From: Lindgomyces ingoldianus | Taxonomy: Eukaryota > Ascomycota > Dothideomycetes > Pleosporales > Lindgomycetaceae | Length of the DNA: 64,000 nt | Assembly (NCBI RefSeq): GCF_010093535.1 | Contig: NW_022985181.1 | Coordinates: 62,001-126,000 of the forward strand | Direction of reading: 5' to 3' | Shown: positions 58,774 to 64,000 of the stretch, in pieces | How positions within the stretch are numbered: the stretch's first letter is position 1 | Layout: each line of letters begins with the position of its first letter | The notes under the pieces: model-generated | What the model was told of the DNA's origin: nothing | Databases searched by the model: none | The model's input: only the letters and a program-made list of their open reading frames with translations | Position numbers and translations under genes: made by a program

Positions 58774-60390
58774 TATCTTATTTATTAAATAACTTTTATA
58801 AGCTAATTCTACAGCTAACTTATAAAAGTTAAGTAATAATAAAAACTAGGTAATTAGTAAGCATATACTTAAGCTATATATGTAAGGATTTTTCTTTTAG
58901 CTAGTAGCTATAGCTAATATAGCTAATTTTTTACACACTAAGTATAATCTAGGCTATGTTAGCATAAACTAGCTTAAAGTAAAGTTTAAGTGTAAGTATA
59001 ACTATAAAAGAGCTTTTTATAAAAATTTTATAGTAATTTAAAGCTAGTTTAACTTAATAAAGAATATTAAAGCTAAGTATAGCATCTAAAATAACAATAT
59101 GTACAACTTTAACAAAATAAAGTTTATAATAAGCTAGATATTTACTAGAGTAGTTGTTACAAGTTTAAAGAGATAAAGACAGCTAAAAGTAGTTTAGCTA
59201 GGTAACTAAAAGTAAATAATAGCTATCTAGGGCATTAATGCTAAAGAGTAGGCTATTTTACTTTTTATTATTTTTTAGAGTAGCAACTACCTTTTAAACT
59301 AGTATAAAAAAAATCTACTTTAGAATTAAGTTATTATAATCTCTAAGCGCAGCTAGACTACTAATTAGCTTAGTTTAGACTAGTTAAAGCACTTTAACGC
59401 GCATATAAAGAAGTGTACTATTAGTAGCTACTATCTACTAGTTATTAACAGCTATAAGAGCTATAACTTACTTTATTTTTAGTAATACTATAAAAATAAC
59501 AAGATTATTACTATTTATATGCCTTTTTACTTATTACACTTTTTATAGCTACTTAATGTAGGTTGTTTTACTTTTTTAAAAAAGGCATATAAGCGCTAAG
59601 CTAAAAACTTTATATGTAACTAGATTACTTATATTATAAAAATAAAGTTTCTACTATGCTTTAAAGTAGCTTATAATGCTATAATTACTTTTAGTAATAT
59701 CTAAAAAGAGTTTTAAAGTGCTAAATTAGTTCTTTTTAACCTATAATAAGTTATAATAAGCTTTAATATAAAGTTGCGCACTCTATTACTACTACTACTT
59801 ATATATAATAAGCCCTAGCAGTTGTAAACCCTAAGTAATACTCTAGAACTTAGGTTATAATTAATGCTTATAAAAATAAAAATTTAAAAGCATATAAATA
59901 GTTTACTAACTTTTATAGTTAAAGTGTTTAAAAAGGTTTTAAAAAGGGTAGTAATAATTACACATAAGCTAGTATTAGTGTAATAAAAAATTACTAAGCT
60001 TTAAGTAGCTAATAAAACTACTATGTAATATAAATTACATAAAAAAAAGCAGATTAAAGTAGAAAAAACCTTAATAATTTAAAAAAGCCTATACTTAACA
60101 GCTCTAAAGGAGTTTAAAGCGCGCAGTAATAGAAAGAAAGTAAAAAAGCAGGTGCAAGCTAAAGTAGGTAAGCTATCCTAAAGGCGCTGCAGATAGTGCA
60201 ATTAGACTAGGCATAACGCGCAAACATGTAAGCAAGAAGCAGAAGTAGTATCTAAATAATATTCTAGGCTGTACTGTACTATATAGTGCTAGAGCAGGTT
60301 GTTATAGGCTATAATAGAGTTTGTTAGGGTGGGGTCTTAGCAAAAGTAAGCGACTTAGGTGTGTAAGCAACTCGCCCATGAAGTACGTTA

Positions 60391-61560
60391 TCTAAACTTG
60401 TCTTTAAAAAATTCTTAAAGTTAATATATAAGTGCTACATTAGTTAATTAGGGATTAAAAGAGAGTAAATAAACTCTTACGTTTAAGTTTATTTTAGATA
60501 AGGCTTATAATAAAAAAGGTAATTTTATATATATTATTTATAAGTAGCCTTTATACCTTTTTAGTAGTACTTTTAAAACAGTAACTAATAAGTTTTTATA
60601 GCACTAAGGTGTGCTAAGAATACTTAGTTATAGACTTTTTAGATAAGTTAGATGCACAGTAACAAGTCTACTAGAATATATAAATAGTTAGTATAAAAGA
60701 GTAGTCTATTTCTTATCTAATAATAGTAAAGTAAAAGTTTTTACTTTTATGTAAAAAAGGCTTAATTCTTTTAAAGTAACTAATATATTAATTAATTTTA
60801 AAAAATCTGTTGCATACAGCTATCCGTCTATATATATCCTTCTGCTGTGCTAGCTAGAAGGTTAACCTTTTAGCAAACGTAATAAAATCTAAAAACATAA
60901 CTTAGTCTAGTTCTTTTATAATGTTTAGTAAGGCTGCTTAAGTTCTTGTTTAAGTAATATAGTACTCAGCTAGTTTCTTATTAATTTAGAGGTAAAGTTA
61001 GTATAGTCTAAGTAAGACTTTTAACTAGTTATTAGTTTAAGCTGCTTTTAAATTTTCTACATCTTATTTATAGTAGCTAAAAATGTCTACCCTAGTGTTA
61101 TTCTTACTAGGGGTGTACTTAATTTAGAAGTAATACTAAGCTAACTTTTTCGCCTAATAGACCTAATAAGCATTAACTACCTTTATTATTACAGAGTACT
61201 TTAATAACTAATAATTAGTATACACTAGAGTGTTTGTTACTATAGATATAAGCTTAGCCTTTTATTATTTAAACATAGTAACAATTATAAATAGCTTCTT
61301 ATTATATATTTTCTAGTTTAGCTTTAAACTAGCTAAAACCTTGCTATAGAACAAAACAGAACACTATTTTCTATTAGCCTGTTCCTAAAATAGAACTCCT
61401 GCTACTACTCTATCTAAAGTGTTAGTTTTAATTTTAGTTTATAATATAAAGTTAAAATAGAAGGATGTAGGTATGTTTAGTATAGACTTTAGCTTTTTAA
61501 AAGCTGTATTATACTCTAAAGTTTATATAAAAGGGGTAGTAAAACTTTAAAGCATAGACA
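60391..61560 (-). mobile_element. Gypsy pol remnant (RNase H and beyond)
   Basis: Minus-strand reading from about 61345 gives VLFYSKVLASLKLN, KIYNKKLFIIVTMFK and, further on, IKYTPSKNNTRVD near 61085-61120. These are the FYSRKL..ELLAIV and YRPGKxNxxADALSR blocks of Gypsy RNase H. The remainder toward 60391 would be integrase but is too decayed to place. It is a third Gypsy lineage remnant, cut by the Fot1-like insertion at 60388. Confidence 0.65.
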
Positions 61561-62237
61561 AATCCTTAAGAAGACTTAGGGGTTTGTGAGAGGATATATA
61601 TATGTGCTGGGGCACGTGGCGGGACGTCATGTGCCCAAGGCCAGGATGAGGGCTCTCTGGGGAGAGTCCGAGGCATGTCTAAGTTAACCGTGAAATGTAC
61701 TAAGTTTTTAATTAGCCTAGGAGTTTATAGTAGATCGTAGGAGCTAACTCAGATTGTTAGATGCGTGATAGTATCGTAGTGGGAGTGATCATAGGGCAGC
61801 GCGCTTGGTGTCGCGGATGGAGTGAACGGATGCAGTTTCGGGGTGCGTCGATTTCAGCTTCTAAGCTGTATATCGCACCTAACAAGACACGTTAGCTGGT
61901 TTTCCTGCATATAATTAAATATGCTATTATCTTAGCATTCAAATGCATTGGGAACCGTAAACATAACTATTGATTTAACTTCTATACCCTTCTTTGAAGT
62001 CGGAACGCGTGATTGAAAACTAGGGATTACCACCAAAGAGGCGCCCATTTGACCTCAGACGCTCTGCAGAAGAATCTTTGGTGTGGCGGGATTAGTAAGT
62101 GAGAACTAGGATATGATTGGCCCATGATTTTGCAGGAGATTAAAGGAGCTTAAAGGAGTTAGCAGGGGTCTGTGCACTGTGCTAGCGCGAAGCCACCCCA
62201 AATATTCTTCTTTGGGGCGTCTGATTGATGAGATAAC
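61561..62237. other. GC-normal spacer, no gene supported
   Basis: Base composition changes sharply from AT-rich to GC-normal near 61570. No coding frame or motif recognised. Confidence 0.5.
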
Positions 62238-62304
62238 CAGTCCGTCCGTCTGCAAGTTCAGATTGCCCGTCCGTCCAAAGGCCTCAGACGGGGACGGACG
62301 GACT
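62238..62304. repeat. GC-rich inverted repeat (hairpin)
   Basis: CAGTCCGTCCGTCTG at 62238-62252 faces CAGACGGGGACGGACGGACT at 62284-62303 around a loop of about 31 bases, which holds another CCGTCCGTCC. The arms are imperfect because of a 5-base difference. It lies just before the Argonaute fragment. Confidence 0.6.
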
Positions 62305-62305
62305 G

Positions 62306-62824
62306 ATGAACACACTGGTCACAACCCGAAAGGTCTTTGGTCAGAGATTACTGAGCACCTCCGACTTCCATTGCTCAATGTCGATCATAAAGAGTGTGCT
62401 TCGGACCAACTTCTTTGAATCGAAATTGTCAAAAGCCAATCAGCAATTTTATCGATATGATGTATTATTCGATCCCGACAAGAAAACAAGCGATCCGAAT
62501 GCTGATGACAAAATAAGCAGCCGCAAGAAGAGGCGATATATAGAGCTACTCTTGCAGGACCCCGTGTTCGGAAAACATTGCGCAACGGATCATTCGTCCA
62601 TTATCATCTCCAGTCAGCCACTTAACCTGAGTGGCAAAAATTTTCAACGGTTTACAGTCGTCAGATGGGATCCATATGAAGAGCGATTCCCTGCTGCTGC
62701 GCCGCCGGATGAATCGGCAGGTCGTCAAAAAGCCCGGCAAAGGCGCAAAGCGACTCTGGAGGTAAAATTCAACCAAACGTATACTTTAGTCGAACCATCT
62801 ATGCTCAACTATTCGAAAGAGAGC
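62306..62824 (+). pseudogene. Argonaute N-terminal domain fragment
   Basis: The frame from ATG 62306 gives VLRTNFFESKLSKANQQFYR from residue 31 (62396), then YDVLFDP, KKRRYIELLLQD and ATDHSSIIISSQPLNL, ending in a FTVVRWDPYEE block near 62665. The order and spacing match the N domain of fungal Argonautes such as QDE-2 (NFF..L, YDV..P, KRR..LL, TD..S.ii..pL). There is no PAZ, MID or PIWI. The frame runs on to 62878, but after about 62824 it is only the complement of the neighbouring RHS gene. The upstream exon and start are missing, so ATG 62306 is probably not the original start. An isolated fragment without slicer activity. Confidence 0.68.
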
Positions 62825-64000
62825 TTCATTCCTCTTTACTTCCTCCAGCTCCTTCAAATATGGTTGATGGCTCACTGACCCTGGATCACCTATCACCTTC
62901 TGCCCTTCGAAGCCCCCTTCACTCTCGAAATCTTGTCTACCCTCCGCTGTCCAGTGCCTTCCCCCCCAAGGCGACGCTAGGTTGCTCGATTCTCCCGAGG
63001 GTATTCCGGTCTGCTTCACCACATCATATACGAATGTACCAAATTGGCCAAATATATCTTCGTGTAGCCGACCCATGAAATAATGATCGATGTCGCGTTG
63101 CACCCTATCCTGGCTTGCAGGATTGTTTGGTCGATTCCTCAGTGGTATGACATACGAGTGCGCTGCAGCTAAGAGAATATCGGCCTTGCTCGAGTTTCTA
63201 GGACCATTCTCAACCTCTAATTGAGCGCGGGCATACTTGAGTGCGATATTAATACCCTTATTTACCATTTCATCGTGCTCAGCTGTCAACACGTCCTGTC
63301 GCATATCCCTATCGGTGACCGGCGCGTTAGGTCGTTCGCGAACATTGCTCATCTCCTTCTCAAATTCTTTAAATAGCGGATTTGACGCGTTAAACTCGTA
63401 TGTTCCAGAGACAGGATCGTACTCGCCCGGTTTATCGTCCCGTTTGTTCCTCCTTGCCTCCTCCTCCCGCCGTCGCTTCCACTGCAGGATCGCCTCCTTG
63501 GGCACTTGATCGCCGAGGGGCGGTGGAGGCGAGGCGGGTAGTGGTGCTGCGCCGGCGGTCCCGGGGCCGCCATCGGGCTTGGATGGCGATCTGTTTGAGG
63601 GAGGCTTTTGGGGAGCAGCGTGTCCGGAGCCTGCGTCCTTGCTTGGTTTCGCTTTTGTTCCCTTTTTCTGGTGGAGTGTGCGTGCATCGTGTTTCTTCTT
63701 TCTAGATTCCTGGCCCGAGGGGTCGGTTAAGATTGTGGGTTGGTTGCGAGCGTAGACGTAGAGATTCAGCCCGTCGACGAAGCCGGCTGGATCGCAGCTG
63801 GTCCACCGGTTGATCCAGGGGGCGTAGTATCTCGAGCCGTGATAGTAGAGTCCACTCTCCTCGTCCCTCTCCTTGCCTGTGAATCGATATCGTTTGGGCA
63901 CCTCGACGTTGGAGCTGATGGTCTGGCACGACGTGCTGCCGAAGGGAAAGTATTCCTCGTACGACAGGATCTGGGCCTGGTCGTCCAGTTCCAGCACGGC
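62786..64000 (-). CDS. RHS-repeat core protein, C-terminal part (TcC/polymorphic-toxin-like)
   Basis: An open frame of 404 visible residues enters from the right edge and stops at 62786; the N-terminal part and start are outside. Residue numbers count from 63997. Residues 36-95 are an RHS-associated core end (YRFTGKERDEESGLYYHGSR, then YYAPWINRWTSCDPAGF, NLYVYARNQP, DPSGQ). In bacterial RHS proteins and the C subunit of insecticidal Tc complexes this closes the shell that encloses a C-terminal toxin. Residues 96-165 form a Lys/Pro/Ser/Gly-rich linker and 170-190 a highly basic Arg/Lys/Glu stretch. Residues 191-403 form a mixed alpha-type domain I do not recognise, with an HEDIFGQFGTFVYDVV segment near 312. 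Codon use is GC-rich with no RIP damage, unlike the nearby transposons. The family is mainly bacterial, so horizontal origin is likely; toxicity is not shown by the sequence. Confidence 0.78.
   Translation of the reverse strand, partial: AVLELDDQAQILSYEEYFPFGSTSCQTISSNVEVPKRYRFTGKERDEESGLYYHGSRYYAPWINRWTSCDPAGFVDGLNLYVYARNQPTILTDPSGQESRKKKHDARTLHQKKGTKAKPSKDAGSGHAAPQKPPSNRSPSKPDGGPGTAGAAPLPASPPPPLGDQVPKEAILQWKRRREEEARRNKRDDKPGEYDPVSGTYEFNASNPLFKEFEKEMSNVRERPNAPVTDRDMRQDVLTAEHDEMVNKGINIALKYARAQLEVENGPRNSSKADILLAAAHSYVIPLRNRPNNPASQDRVQRDIDHYFMGRLHEDIFGQFGTFVYDVVKQTGIPSGESSNLASPWGGRHWTAEGRQDFESEGGFEGQKVIGDPGSVSHQPYLKELEEVKRNEALFRIVEHRWFD

Larger units (their letters stand above)
51725..60388 (+). 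mobile_element. Type A Fot1-like transposon split by an LTR and a Copia element
   Basis: Flanked by TA (51723-51724, 60389-60390). Pieces 51725-51777, 51958-52129 and 58779-60388 join to about 1,835 bases colinear with the 1,866-base copies. Transposase remnants read on plus, including YNFNKIKFI near 59100-59130. A deletion of about 40 bases is visible near 58975 against the foldback arms. The right terminal 200 bases are nearly undamaged. Confidence 0.85.

Noticed and set aside
62660..62878. C-terminal extension of the Argonaute-like frame
   Set aside because: After about 62824 it is only the complement of the RHS coding strand and shows no Argonaute linker or PAZ features.

Overview
The window is from a filamentous ascomycete (Pezizomycotina). 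Supporting signs are short GT-AG introns of about 55 bases, a highly-reducing-type polyketide ketosynthase remnant, Fot1/pogo-type transposons, a Tad1-like LINE, Copia elements with the fungal version of the reverse-transcriptase motif, and pervasive C-to-T / G-to-A decay with excess TpA and stop codons in the transposons. That decay is the hallmark of repeat-induced point mutation (RIP). About three quarters of the window is AT-rich, RIP-degraded, deeply nested transposon sequence. Three GC-normal islands carry the recognisable genes and gene remnants.

Layout. 1-3543: part of a Copia element on the minus strand. 3544-33418: a nest of transposons. Its backbone is a Ty3/Gypsy element (6779-22430, minus, 5-base target duplication GCTTT), broken by a Fot1-like element (7861-14757), which is itself broken by a composite repeat (about 8470-13504) carrying further LTRs, minisatellites and another Fot1-like copy. 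Two 1,100-base foldback elements (17615-18714 and 22490-23589) are inverted duplications of the Fot1-like end. A second Gypsy element (24564-30229, plus) has intact boundaries and lies inside a 223-base element.

33419-39590: gene island with a truncated, frameshifted gene remnant, a LINE ORF1 fragment, and an AIM9-like mitochondrial phosphotransferase-family gene (35489-37470, minus) whose first intron has lost its GT donor. 39602-43120: a 5'-truncated LINE with an 11-base target duplication, split by a Fot1-like copy. 43132-49800: second island with an unidentified open frame, a ketosynthase pseudogene split by a 934-base hAT-type element, and a fungal rhodopsin-domain membrane protein pseudogene.

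49810-61560: a second nest holding Fot1-like copies of two terminal types, a full-length Copia element (52130-58773, target duplication TATCT) and a Gypsy RNase H remnant. 61560-64000: third island with an Argonaute N-domain fragment (plus) meeting, tail to tail, the 3' part of an RHS-repeat gene (minus) that runs off the right edge.

No operon-like or cluster logic links the genes. Only the AIM9-like gene and the RHS gene look close to functional, and the first has a splice-site defect. The items most worth following are the RHS-core protein with an unrecognised C-terminal domain beside an Argonaute fragment, the paired foldback elements, the 223-base element family, and the gradient of RIP damage across LTRs. 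Coordinates of LTRs, terminal repeats and target duplications were read base by base; interior domain limits in decayed elements are approximate.
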